The notes beneath the pieces were generated by a model that was not told the DNA's origin, made no database searches, and worked only from the letters and a program-made list of their open reading frames with translations. DNA of 54,591 nucleotides from Okeania sp. SIO3B5. Its GTDB lineage: Bacteria > Cyanobacteriota > Cyanobacteriia > Cyanobacteriales > Microcoleaceae. Positions 40,401 to 48,394 of the stretch are shown here, piece after piece (the first letter of the stretch is position 1; each line of letters starts with the position of its first letter). The stretch lies in NCBI RefSeq assembly GCF_010692555.1, contig NZ_JAAHHG010000018.1:27519-82109 (forward strand). The letters are read 5' to 3'. Made by a program: the position numbers and the translations under genes.

Positions 40401-41408
40401 TTTTTGGCTTTTTCGTTGTTTCCAAAGTTCTGTTAGAGCAAATTCTAATAGGGGTAAATTTCCTGGTTGTTTATCTACATCTTCAAGAATACGTTCAACC
40501 AGTCCTTCTTCAAAATTAACCTTTAATTTTTGAGCAGGTTTTTCTATTATTTCTCTCAGTTCGTCTGAGTTCATGGAACGGATTTTTATATCCCCATTTC
40601 GTAAAACATCGGCTAATGGTGGATAAGACAATACATTCCCTAAAAAATCTGCCCGCATTGTGGCAACTAATACGGTTGATAAGGATGATTTTTCGGTGTC
40701 AGACCGGAATGTTTTTAAAAGAATGTCAAGAAATTTACGCCGAGTTTGTTCATCGTTACAAAGGGTGTAAAGTTCCTCAAATTGGTCGGCAATTAATAAA
40801 GTTCTGTTATTGGGATGATTATGGTGTATTTGTTCAAAAACTTTGGATAATTGATTGGTTTTTTTTGTATCTTTTAGATACTCAGATAAGTCGTCAGTTT
40901 GAGTCAGAAGTTGGGTTTCATTTAGGTTCGCTGCATAGAGTGGAATTAAGGCACGAGCTAGAGCATAAAACGGGTCTGTTCCTGGACGAAAATGGGTAAA
41001 TTGCCAATGTCCAGCCTTGACTAATTTCGGTACTAATCCTGCTAAAATAACCGAAGATTTGCCACTACCAGACGCACCTAATACGGGAATAAAATTACGA
41101 GTTTCTGTATATTGATAGAGTTCTTCAATAAATACTTCTCGGCCAAAGAAATATTCGGTATTTTCTGGATTAAAGTGATATAAACCTTGATAGGGACAAG
41201 GTAAATTATCATCTATATCTTCTTCAGTAGATGTTGTAATTGTTTGTTGTTCATAATAATAGTTATAAATAACAGTCCTAGATTGATTAATACTGACATC
41301 TTTGGCTGAATTTACAGAATTCATGGCATTTTCGTTGCCAAAAAACTCTATATTTTCAGTATTTTGGTTTTTATTGGATAGGGATTTGTCATTTTGTTCC
41401 GTAGTCAT
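37404..41408 (-). CDS. nSTAND1 NTPase with C-terminal WD40 propeller (NLR-like), copy B
   Basis: 1334 residues. The N-terminal motif (20-47, SAKDVSINQSRTV) and the NTPase (P-loop 111-119, FEELYTLC, VVHEALIRNW) closely match copy A. A membrane segment (IVTATMGTIALLSGLSIFSW, about 530) separates this from 15 complete 41-residue WD40 blades plus a broken sixteenth (about 620-1280). The blades are far more regular than in copy A, with FSPDGKYVATASDDKTARVW as the consensus. A typical tail follows (DEACRRLRRNLTAQEWEKYM). The start ATG overlaps the stop of a Uma2 fragment (ATGA). Likely role: a signal-sensing switch of a conflict or cell-death system. The ligand is unknown. Confidence 0.93.
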   Translation of the reverse strand: MTTEQNDKSLSNKNQNTENIEFFGNENAMNSVNSAKDVSINQSRTVIYNYYYEQQTITTSTEEDIDDNLPCPYQGLYHFNPENTEYFFGREVFIEELYQYTETRNFIPVLGASGSGKSSVILAGLVPKLVKAGHWQFTHFRPGTDPFYALARALIPLYAANLNETQLLTQTDDLSEYLKDTKKTNQLSKVFEQIHHNHPNNRTLLIADQFEELYTLCNDEQTRRKFLDILLKTFRSDTEKSSLSTVLVATMRADFLGNVLSYPPLADVLRNGDIKIRSMNSDELREIIEKPAQKLKVNFEEGLVERILEDVDKQPGNLPLLEFALTELWKQRKSQKLTHKAYEEIGQVSGALTRYADDKFSKLKPEEQQQVHRIFVQLVHPGAGTEDTRRVATKAELSQSNWNLVKKLADARLVVTSRTVVSSETENNSGQETVEVVHEALIRNWGQLKEWMENDREFRAWQERLRGAMHQWEEMKRDKGQLLRGAALLQAQKQLKDRRDELSEKEQEFIQESKAEVERLLKAERRRKNMIVTATMGTIALLSGLSIFSWSQMVKAEKQSEIALARQLIAESESMRVRQKNLRQSSVLLAVESIRKFQKLNQVSVAADKALRSGLTLLPEFSLGMQHDRPVKAVTFSSDGKYVATASDDKTARVWDAATGKEIAKLQHDNDVWDVTFSPNGKYVATASDDKTARVWEATTGKEITKLQHDNWVRNVAFSRDGKYVATASDDKTARVWEATTGKEITKLQHDAQVEDVAFSPDGKYVATASDDKTARVWEATTGKEITKLQHDAQVEDVAFSPDGKYVATASDDKTARVWETATGKEITKLQHGDRVMAIEFSPDGKYVATASYDNTAKVWDAATGQEISRVQHDNWVRAVVFSSDSKYVATASGDKTAGVWDVATGQEISRVQHDDWVYSVAFAPQQNENNPDGKYIATASRDNIAGVWDIAAGKEITKLQHDDVVMAIEFSPDGKYIATGSWDNTARVSSATTGKEISKLQHNGLIMAVTFSPDSKYVATASHDNTAKVWNAVTGKEITKLPHNDNVRAVVFSSDGKYVATASYDNTAKVWDAVTGKEIIKLQHDDQVSDVVFSPDSKYVATASHDNTARMWEIATGKEITKLQHDREVKAVALSADGQYIATASWDKTVGVWYAATGKEITKLQHDDRIRDVKFSPDSKYIGSSSYDNTAKVWDTATGKEITKLQHDDLVYSVAFSPDSKYIATASYDNTAGVWDTATGKEITNLQHDDWVYSVAFSPDSKYIATASRDKTAGVTSLNVQVLVDEACRRLRRNLTAQEWEKYMNLELQQYQKTCENLPIHSSVISESQSQTP
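37590..39530 (-). repeat. 123-bp WD40-encoding repeats in STAND copy B
   Basis: Sixteen 123-bp units. Units around 38951-39230 are identical over more than 150 consecutive bases when offset by 123, evidence of very recent unit duplication. One unit (near 38620) carries a short insert encoding QQNENN. Confidence 0.9.
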
Positions 41409-41620
41409 AATCTAATACGAATTTTATTATTGCCTTGGATGGGATACCACAGAAAGTCTCCAGCAACGAATACATCAGCAACTTCAGCAAATACAATTTC
41501 TAGGTTTTCTTTGATCGTAACTATCCAGCGAAATTGTTTAGTATTATCTGCCATTGGTTGACCGTCACTGTCTGGATAAATGATTTCTGGTTTGGCATCA
41601 GTAGTGAGTTCTTTTACCAT
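41405..41620 (-). pseudogene. N-terminal fragment of a Uma2 (DUF820) endonuclease-like protein
   Basis: 71 residues match the start of cyanobacterial Uma2 proteins (KPEIIYPDSDGQPMADNTKQF, then VTIKENLEIVFAEVADVFVAGDFLWYP). The PD-(D/E)xK core that normally follows is absent; the frame ends at the STAND start codon with a 4-bp ATGA overlap. It may survive only as a leader peptide coupling translation into STAND copy B. Confidence 0.75.
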
Positions 41621-41788
41621 ACTGATTGACCATTAATTTTTCTAAGTAGCATTCTTTTTAATAATTAGTATAATATTTCATTCCCAAATCTTCCACTTAT
41701 TGCTATAATAGGTTGTCGAAAAGCCGATCTCCCTTTCAACGATTAGCGATCGCTCCCTATCTAAAATTGTAAATTCCCAGAGGTTTTT

Positions 41789-42007
41789 ATGAATTTAAAA
41801 TTAGTTGATTCTCTAGCAGAAATTATTAACAGCTTAACCCCAGAAGAAAAAAACGCTTTGACGATTAAGGTTAATTTAACTAACAATAACAACGAACAAG
41901 GAAATCAGTCTTGGCATGAGTTTATTGAAAATACTTATGGAAGTATTAAAGATGAAACTTTTATCAGACATCCTCAAGGTGATTTTGAGAAGAGAGAGTT
42001 ATTTTAA
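41789..42007 (+). CDS. Putative antitoxin of a VapBC-type pair
   Basis: 72 residues, acidic and short (SLAEIINSLTPEEKNALTIKVN ... DFEKRELF). The C-terminal half has the Glu-rich, extended character of an antitoxin that wraps its toxin. Its TAA stop overlaps the toxin ATG by one base, the usual translational coupling. It has no clear ribbon-helix-helix or AbrB motif, so the DNA-binding type is not assigned. The pair lies on the plus strand between the CHAT and STAND genes, which are on the minus strand. Confidence 0.8.
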   Translation: MNLKLVDSLAEIINSLTPEEKNALTIKVNLTNNNNEQGNQSWHEFIENTYGSIKDETFIRHPQGDFEKRELF

Positions 42008-42408
42008 TGATTTATTTATTAGACACTAATGCTTGTATTGTCTATTTAAAAGGTTTAAATAGCCAATTAAAACAGAGATTAGAAAGCCATAATCCTAGAG
42101 ATATAGTAGTTTGTTCTGTAGTCAAAGCCGAATTATTTTATGGAGCAAAAAAAAGTCAAAAATCGCAACAAAATTTAATTCAACAACGAATCTTTTTAAA
42201 GAGATTTATTTCCTTGCCTTTTGACGATAGATGTACTGAAATATATGGAGAAATTCGCGCGAACTTGGAAACAAGAGGAATGCCCATCTGGCCTTATGAC
42301 TTACAAATAGCTTCAATAGCTATAGCTAACGATTTAATTTTAGTAACTCATAATATGGCTGAATTTCAAAGAATTAGTGAATTAAATATAGAAGATTGGG
42401 AAGTTTGA
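42007..42408 (+). CDS. PIN-domain ribonuclease toxin, VapC family
   Basis: 133 residues. PIN-domain acidic residues are in place: Asp6 in YLLDTNAC, Glu42 in VKAELFYG and Asp98 in PYDLQIASIA. The C-terminal THNMAEFQRI motif is typical of the FitB/VapC group. VapC toxins cleave specific RNAs (often initiator tRNA or rRNA) when their antitoxin is lost. The overlap with the upstream gene supports a bicistronic toxin-antitoxin unit. The catalytic set looks intact. Confidence 0.93.
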   Translation: MIYLLDTNACIVYLKGLNSQLKQRLESHNPRDIVVCSVVKAELFYGAKKSQKSQQNLIQQRIFLKRFISLPFDDRCTEIYGEIRANLETRGMPIWPYDLQIASIAIANDLILVTHNMAEFQRISELNIEDWEV

Positions 42409-42442
42409 AGAAAGTCCCCTTCCCAAACAATTGTAGACTTGT

Positions 42443-43585
42443 TTAAATCCAAGCTTTCGCTAAAATTTTTGCAATTCTCATCACAGGTACACCTAATTTT
42501 TCTACTCCTTCTAATCCTTTTTTTAGTGCCTCAACTGCTTCATCTATTAAACCTTTGTCAGGTTGAGGTTTATTTAATTCTGTTTGGATAATTTCTACAG
42601 GAATTTCGGCTTGTTTCTTCTGAATTAAACTGAGAGAATTTGTTGTAGCAATTTCCTGTTTAAGTTTTTCTAATTCAGCTAATACTGTTTCTATTTTGTT
42701 GTAATTTCTTCTGATAATTTGATTAGAACTTTGGTTAATATTTACATCCTCTGCACAATTTATGGGAATAAATTTATTACCACTTCCACTTCCACTAAAA
42801 CTAACATTACGAGAAGATTGGGATATGTTGGAAGTTTGAGTTAAGTCACGTCCAGCTTGAGTGGAGTTACGTCCAGTTTGAGTAGAGTTACCTCCAGTTT
42901 GACCCACTGGACCTTTAAAAGTACCGCCACTAAATGTCATAGTTTGAGATGCAGGTGGAGAAGATGAATTATCTGGATTTTTTGTTTCTTGAACTTCCTG
43001 AATATCAGAATGATAACGTCGAGGTCGATATCGAATTTGTGGGGTTTCTGACTCAGGAATTCCTTCTAAATTAATGGCAGTACAAGCAAATTTAAAAGAT
43101 TTTTCATAGGTTTTTCCTGCTCCTAATGCTTCGTAAAATGCTGTGGCAAAATTAATTGCTGCTATATCTCCAATTGCTTTATTCATACCAATAACACAGT
43201 CAATATATTGATGAATTGCTTCGGCTTGTTGTTCGCTGTAGCAGGCATTGAGAATTACACATTCAACTTGTTCTTGAAACTGTTTAAAAAGTCGTGCTAA
43301 GGCTTCAGTACTGACAAGTTTTATTTTCCCAGAATCATCTTCTAAAATTAGTCCTTCACTGCCTGCACCATGACCGGAAAAGTGAACAATTGCTAGTTCA
43401 TTATCTTCTAATTCTAATAATGTTCGTCGTAAATCTTTGACTCGAACGGCTAATTTACTGACTACTTGAAATTCATCTCGTTTTTTTGATTGTTTCAAGG
43501 CATCGTCAATTTCGTTATGTTCTTTGCCTAAACGTAACTGACTTAAATTTGTGGGATTTGATAAGAATATTAGTATTTTTTTCAT
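42443..43585 (-). CDS. CHAT-domain caspase-like protein with Gln/Asn-Gly rich linker
   Basis: 380 residues with AAAGGAG upstream of ATG. The CHAT protease domain (1-195) has the His72-Cys115 dyad in VHFSGHGAGSEG and VILNACYSEQQAE. The linker (215-297) is rich in Gly, Asn, Gln and Ser (FSGGTFKGPVGQTGGN, TQTGRNSTQAGRD) and ends in CAEDVNINQSSN. A C-terminal coiled coil and helical tail (298-380) end with an amphipathic, possibly membrane-active helix (VPVMRIAKILAKAWI). CHAT proteases are effectors in several bacterial death and defence systems. The linker motif resembles the N-terminus of both STAND proteins, suggesting they are partners. Confidence 0.9.
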   Translation of the reverse strand: MKKILIFLSNPTNLSQLRLGKEHNEIDDALKQSKKRDEFQVVSKLAVRVKDLRRTLLELEDNELAIVHFSGHGAGSEGLILEDDSGKIKLVSTEALARLFKQFQEQVECVILNACYSEQQAEAIHQYIDCVIGMNKAIGDIAAINFATAFYEALGAGKTYEKSFKFACTAINLEGIPESETPQIRYRPRRYHSDIQEVQETKNPDNSSSPPASQTMTFSGGTFKGPVGQTGGNSTQTGRNSTQAGRDLTQTSNISQSSRNVSFSGSGSGNKFIPINCAEDVNINQSSNQIIRRNYNKIETVLAELEKLKQEIATTNSLSLIQKKQAEIPVEIIQTELNKPQPDKGLIDEAVEALKKGLEGVEKLGVPVMRIAKILAKAWI

Positions 43586-43628
43586 TGGTTAAATCTCCTT
43601 TACGATCCCCCTAAATCCCCCTTAAAAA

Positions 43629-43849
43629 GCAGGGCTGTTTCATTCTCAATAGACGCGGGGACACGGAGACACACCAGACACGGGGATAGAGGCTTTTAAG
43701 CGACGTTGAACTAAATATTTTCTCAGAGCTTAACGACGCGTACTTTGCTGAAAAATCGGCAAATTTTGACAAATTTCACTGTTTAACTATGCCCATTACT
43801 CCCGTTCTCCCGCTCATCGTTAATCTACAATACTTTGAAACAGCCCTGC
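43629..43849. mobile_element. MITE with 14-bp TIRs (GCAGGGCTGTTTCA) and 9-bp target duplication
   Basis: GCAGGGCTGTTTCA (43629-43642) is inverted perfectly at 43836-43849. CCTTAAAAA flanks both ends (43620-43628, 43850-43858). It has entered a dispersed CCCCCTTAAAAAGGGGGACTTT-type repeat. The 221-bp interior has no gene. Confidence 0.88.
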
Positions 43850-43970
43850 CCTTAAAAAGGGGGACTTTGAAAGCTCCCCTCTTTTCAAGCGGTTCCCCCC
43901 TTATTAAGCTATGCTTTACCCACATATTTCTTAACATAAAACTTGACAAAACTGACAAATTATGGGTAAG
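43850..43970 (-). repeat. Dispersed repeat, partner of 3838-3920
   Basis: Inverted homology to 3838-3920 includes TCAAGTTTTATGTTAAGAAA and AAAGCATAGCTT followed by a G-run. It lies just beyond the broken 3' end of the SpoIIE-like gene. Confidence 0.7.
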
Positions 43971-44032
43971 TCTTAGTTCGGCTTTTTTGGGAGAAAAATG
44001 TATGAAAAAGCACATTTATCTGTGAAATTTTA

Positions 44033-44500
44033 CTACTTAATAGCTCCTAAAAAATCACCTTTTTCTAGTTTGCCTTCAGAGAAAATAATTTTTTTATCTA
44101 GTATTTTTTCGGTTTTGTTTTCTAACTGAACTAATTTACCTTTTTTAAAATATAAAACGGGAGGGTTATCAAAGTTAATTACTAAAAAGTTATTATTTTT
44201 GTGGTTAATTTGAATTACGGTAAAGGTAGCATAGGCAATTTTTCTAACTTGACAAATAGGTAATGTACCGATGACTGTTTCAATTACATCTTCTAAAGAA
44301 ACATCATCAGTATTCAACATATTAATCAAAATTTCTGTGGTTAAAGTGGCTAGAATATTAGCTTTTACTCCACTGCCTAAACCGTCAGACAAAACGATAA
44401 TAGTTTTATTTTCGGCTTTGCGGAATTTAACTTGGTCGCCACATAATTCTTCGCCTTTTTTATTGAGGCTAAAATTGTAAATATCTAAAAAATTTTCCAT
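44033..44500 (-). pseudogene. Truncated SpoIIE/PP2C-type phosphatase
   Basis: 155 residues from a normal start. GEELCGDQV and VLSDGLGSGVKANILATL are the first metal-binding and core motifs of SpoIIE-type PP2C phosphatases. The ...GDFL at the end is where the family continues to its second SDGV motif. Here it stops (GAIK) next to repeat DNA, so the active site is incomplete. In bacteria with [FeFe]-hydrogenase clusters this phosphatase travels with a PAS protein and a small 2Fe-2S ferredoxin, which is the company it keeps here. An intact short variant cannot be excluded. Confidence 0.7.
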
Positions 44501-44841
44501 TTATATCAATCTTATTTGAGTTGTGAGAACAGGGAATAGGTCAGTTATCAGTTATCAGTTATCAGTTATCAGTTATCAGTACCTCTGCAATAAGGAGGCT
44601 TGAAATACGGAATATTCTTTTTTTATCCTCTTAAAATAGGAGGCTTAAGACCACAATTTTTCGGTCAGTTTTCAGTTTATTATCTATTACCAATTTTCAC
44701 AGACATAATTAATATTAAACTGGAGATTTTATAGCAAAGAGTGGGTTAGTTAGGACTTATGCGGATAATAAACCTTAGATAGGGAAATATTTTTCCCACT
44801 ATTGCCTGTTCCCTGTTCCCTGTTCCCTGTTCCCTGCTATA
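44501..44841. other. Repeat-filled gap between the PAS and SpoIIE-like genes
   Basis: 44540-44675 repeats the module seen at 283-430 (TCAGTTA units, then GGAGGCTTAAGACC). At 44729-44839 TATAGCA and TGCTATA face each other around four CTGTTCC units, like the element at 2167-2303. No protein is encoded, although related clusters carry an Fe-S/hydrogenase-like subunit at this place. Confidence 0.6.
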
Positions 44842-45369
44842 TTAGAGAGTTTCTTGATTTACCATTTTGATAATTTTTAATAAACTGACTTTTGTTTCTG
44901 CAGTTGTTTCTCCTAATAAACCAGCAATTTCTTGCACTACTTTCATCTGATGATCGACTACTTCATTTACTTTACTAACTGTTTCGTTTCTCAGATTAAT
45001 CATTTCTTGTTTTCGTTGCCATTCATGGGTAATATCAACCATAATACAAGCAATTAAATTTTGGTCACGAATGGGAAAAATTACTTCTTTCACATATAGA
45101 ATATCTGCTTCAGAATTTGCTTGATTTTCAGGTTGATATTTTTTTTCTTTTCCTCGAATTACTTCATCTTTTTCCCAGACTTTTTGAAAGTCTGCTAAAT
45201 CTTCTAAAACTATAGATGCTGGTTTACCAATAATCTCTGTTTGATTGACATTAAACATTTTACAAAATGCTGGATTAACTAGAGTAATATTCATCTGGGT
45301 GTCAACAACAATTAAGCCATTGGGGTCATATTCCCAAAGAATTTGCCAGAGATTTTTTTCGTTAGTCAA
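44842..45369 (-). CDS. PAS-domain protein of the hydrogenase-associated type
   Basis: 175 residues: one PAS domain (about 8-118, NGLIVVDTQMNITLVNPAFC ... IIGKPASIVLED ... VKEVIFPIRDQNLIACIMVDITHEW) followed by a helical segment (119-175, HQMKVVQEIAGLLGETTAETK). It lacks a kinase or cyclase output domain. The helical VxEIAxLLGExTAETK tail is typical of PAS proteins linked to [FeFe]-hydrogenase and NuoE/NuoF-like clusters. It starts six bases after the stop of the ferredoxin gene, so the two form an operon. Confidence 0.85.
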   Translation of the reverse strand: MTNEKNLWQILWEYDPNGLIVVDTQMNITLVNPAFCKMFNVNQTEIIGKPASIVLEDLADFQKVWEKDEVIRGKEKKYQPENQANSEADILYVKEVIFPIRDQNLIACIMVDITHEWQRKQEMINLRNETVSKVNEVVDHQMKVVQEIAGLLGETTAETKVSLLKIIKMVNQETL

Positions 45370-45375
45370 GATAAT

Positions 45376-45642
45376 TTACTCCTTTGATTTATTAATAGTG
45401 GGTAAGATTTCTGATTGGAATTTTTGTTCAATATTTTCGGGGTTAATTTTGATGAATACTTGGTTTTTGTATTTCATTACAATTCCATCACTACAAGATT
45501 CTAAACAAAATGAACCTTTTAATTCTATTTTGTCTTCTAGGTGATATTCGCTAATCATACTTTGAAGTTTTGGTAATACTTCATAAACTCCTAGTTGATG
45601 ACAAGCTGAACCCATACAAAGATATAAATTTTCTTTTTTCAT
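45376..45642 (-). CDS. Small thioredoxin-like [2Fe-2S] ferredoxin (NuoE/HoxE-C-like)
   Basis: 88 residues with four cysteines in the thioredoxin-like ferredoxin spacing: Cys9 and Cys14 (LCMGSACHQ), Cys46 and Cys50 (FCLESCSDG). Such proteins carry one [2Fe-2S] cluster and feed or drain electrons in hydrogenase or NADH-dehydrogenase-like complexes. It sits downstream of hoxH on the same strand, first in a unit with the PAS and SpoIIE-like genes. It lacks the N-terminal helical part of HoxE, so it is not a full HoxE substitute. Confidence 0.88.
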   Translation of the reverse strand: MKKENLYLCMGSACHQLGVYEVLPKLQSMISEYHLEDKIELKGSFCLESCSDGIVMKYKNQVFIKINPENIEQKFQSEILPTINKSKE

Positions 45643-45654
45643 AGTTCATTTTTT

Positions 45655-45900
45655 TATTAGGGAGTAGGGAGTAGGGAGTAAGGGAGTAGGGGAGTAAGGG
45701 AGTAGGGGAGTAAGGGAGTAGGGGAGTAGGGGAGTAAGGGAGTAGGGGAGTGGGGGAGTAGGGGAGTAGGGGAGAACTAAACATAAGAATAATTAACAGT
45801 AATTGGCGTTAATTATCAAAAAGGTTATTTTGCCTGTGTTAATTACTTAATAATTGAAGTTTCACCTAAGTATAGCATTCTATTTTTACACTTGGTATAA
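45655..45900. repeat. GGAGTAGG microsatellite plus dispersed ~140-bp repeat (copy 1)
   Basis: About a dozen GGGAGTAGG units (45657-45775) lead into a segment (45780-45895) with TAATTACTTAATAATTGAAG and CACCTAAGT. The same order recurs at 51865-52026. Frames through the microsatellite are artefacts. Confidence 0.85.
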
Positions 45901-45950
45901 AAATAGTTAGTAAGAAAGAGTCAAGAGAATAAAGACAAAAATTTAACAGC

Positions 45951-46870
45951 GAATAAGGTGAGTATAGCTGAAGTCAGAAGTCAATCTTTCCTCTCAATAA
46001 AAAACAAAAATAAAGATACAGCAGATTCCATTAAGGGTGAGATACACTCATCGCGGGCAAGATGCCCGCACTTGCATTTATTTAATTGTTAATTTCTGTA
46101 CTTCATATACTTGGAATATGTTGTATTTTTGGGGATAGGGAGTTGGCAATTTTTACCCCTATTGATACTTCTAGGATGCTGATTTTATATTGATACATTT
46201 CTTCCTTCTTCCCTCTTCCTTCTTCCTTCTTCCTTCTTCCTTCTTTCAATTGCAATAAACTGCATCTAAGAATAAGGTGAGTATAGCTGAAGTCAGAAGT
46301 CAATCTTTCATATCAAGAAAAAACAAAAAGAAAGATACAGCAGATTCCATTAAGGGTGAGATAAACTCATCGCGGGCAAGATGCCCGCACTTGCATTTAT
46401 TTAATTGTTAATCTCTGTATTTCATATACTTGGAATATGTTGTATTTTTGGCGATAGGAAGTTGGAAATTTTTACCCCTATTGATACTTCTAGGATGCTG
46501 ATTTTATATTGATACATTTCTTCCTTCTTCCCTCTTCCTTCTTCCTTCTTCCTTCTTTCAATTGCAATAAACTGCATCTAAGAATAAGGTGAGTATAGCT
46601 GAAGTCAGAAGTCAATATTTCCTATCAATAAAAAACAAAAATAAAGATACAGCAGATTCCATTAAGGGTGAGATATATCCATGGCGGGCAAGATGTCCGC
46701 ACTTGCATTTATTTAATTGTTAATCTCTGTATTTCATATACTTGGAATATGTTGTATTTTTGGGGATAGGGAGTTGGAAATTTTTACCCCTATTGATACT
46801 TCTAGGATGCTGATTTTATATTGATACATTTCTTCCTTCTTCCCTCTTCCTTCTTCCTTCTTCCTTCTGA
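45951..46870. repeat. Three tandem ~0.31-kb repeats downstream of hoxH
   Basis: GAATAAGGTG starts units at 45951, 46270 and 46582 (319 and 312 bp apart). Each unit contains a GCGGGCAAGATGCCCGC hairpin, a CTTCCTTCTTCC pyrimidine tract and then a sequence like the last bases of hoxH (ATAAACTGCATCTAAGAATA versus ATAAACTTCATCTAAAATAT). The third unit ends in hoxH itself. No protein is encoded. Confidence 0.92.
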
Positions 46871-46876
46871 CTTCTT

Positions 46877-48304
46877 TTAATTCCGATAAACTTCATCTAA
46901 AATATTGCCATTTGCCGCAATTAATTGAATATGTAATGGCATTTGACCTGCTGCATGAGTCGAACAACTCAGACAAGGATCGTAAGCTCGAATACCTGCT
47001 TCAACTCTGTTTAACATTCCTTCTGGAATTTGATTATTGTGAATATAATGTTTGGCAATTTGAGTCACAGTTTGATTCATTGCCAGATTATTTTGACCAG
47101 TGGCAATAATCATATTTACTTTCTGAATAATTCCATTTTCATCTACTTTGTAATGATGGAATAAAGTACCTCTTGGCGCTTCACTAACTCCCACTCCTTC
47201 CAGACAGTTAATACCAGCAGTAGCGCAAGTACGAGGAGAAACAATATCCGGGTCATCTATCAATTGTTCAATTCTTTCTAAACAAGCAATAATTTCTATC
47301 AAACGAGCATAATGATAGAAGAAAGAAGAAGTAGGAACACCACCTACCCGCTCTTGCATTTCTTTTAATTCTCGGTCTGCTTTTTCTGTACCTATCTGAG
47401 AACAAACATTTAAACGAGCAAGAGGTCCGACACGATAAATTCCATCAGGATAACCCATTGGTTTGTAATAGGGAAATTTCAAATAAGACCAACTTTCTAC
47501 CGCTTCCCCTAAAAATTCCTGATAATTATCTTCGCTTAAATTATCGGCAACAATATTACCTTCACTATCAGTAAACCTGAGCTTTCCTCCGTAATGTTCC
47601 CAGTCACCATTTGCACCAACTAATCCCATAAATAATGATGGAAACTTACCAAAAACTTCAGCTTCAGTTTTTAATTCGTTATCCAACAAACCCTTAAATA
47701 AACTAATAGCAGTATTAGTAGTTTCAAAAGATTCTGGGAGACGATTTTTTATCCATTCTCGTCCCTCTTCAGATAAGGGAGAACGTACACCACCAGGTAC
47801 CGCCCAAGCAGCATGAATTTTTTTTGCTCCTAACAATTCTATGACAGTTTGACCGAACTGCCTAAGTCGAATTCCTGCCCTAGCTAAATCTGGATTTTCC
47901 TCCATTAAACCAAAGACATTTCGTTTAGCTGGATCGCTATCCCAACCTAATAGAAAATCAGGACTACTAAGATGGAAAAAACTTAAAGCATGGGATTGAG
48001 TTAACTGCCCTAAATTCATCATTCGACGTAATTTTTCTCCTGCGGGAGGAACTTGCACTGCGAGAATTTTATCCCCTGTTTTAGCAGAAGCTAATAAATG
48101 ACTTACTGGGCAAATACCGCAAATTCTAGCTGTTATTCCTGCCATTTCTGTAAAAGGTCGCCCTTCACAAAATTTTTCAAAGCCACGATATTCTACAACA
48201 TGAAATCTACAGTCGGATACTTCTCCTGCATCATCTAATATTACTGATATTTTGGCATGACCTTCGATTCTAGTTACTGGGTCAATAACTATTGTTTTAG
48301 ACAT
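46877..48304 (-). CDS. hoxH: Bidirectional [NiFe] hydrogenase large subunit HoxH
   Basis: 475 residues. Nickel ligands are present in [10 protein letters not shown] (Cys62, Cys65) and DPCLSCSTH (Cys444, Cys447). After His450 a 25-residue tail remains for removal by the maturation protease HoxW, as in other HoxH precursors; hoxW is not in the window. HoxH forms the H2-activating centre with HoxY, and the dimer couples to the HoxEFU diaphorase to exchange electrons with NAD(P)H or ferredoxin in the cytoplasm. It is separated from hoxY by two SNase-like genes. Confidence 0.98.
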   Translation of the reverse strand: MSKTIVIDPVTRIEGHAKISVILDDAGEVSDCRFHVVEYRGFEKFCEGRPFTEMAGITARICGICPVSHLLASAKTGDKILAVQVPPAGEKLRRMMNLGQLTQSHALSFFHLSSPDFLLGWDSDPAKRNVFGLMEENPDLARAGIRLRQFGQTVIELLGAKKIHAAWAVPGGVRSPLSEEGREWIKNRLPESFETTNTAISLFKGLLDNELKTEAEVFGKFPSLFMGLVGANGDWEHYGGKLRFTDSEGNIVADNLSEDNYQEFLGEAVESWSYLKFPYYKPMGYPDGIYRVGPLARLNVCSQIGTEKADRELKEMQERVGGVPTSSFFYHYARLIEIIACLERIEQLIDDPDIVSPRTCATAGINCLEGVGVSEAPRGTLFHHYKVDENGIIQKVNMIIATGQNNLAMNQTVTQIAKHYIHNNQIPEGMLNRVEAGIRAYDPCLSCSTHAAGQMPLHIQLIAANGNILDEVYRN

Positions 48305-48394
48305 AATTTATTTTCTCCTTTAGTTGATAAATTTATGATTTTTGCTGATGAATTTTTGGCAGTTTGTTTGCTTGATTTAACAATTGATTTCTTT

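Noticed and set aside
45581..45784. 67-codon frame of PYSPTPLL repeats
   Set aside because: Encoded by the GGGAGTAGG microsatellite.
45951..46870. Possible CRISPR array
   Set aside because: Units are over 300 bp and identical throughout, with no short-repeat/variable-spacer pattern.
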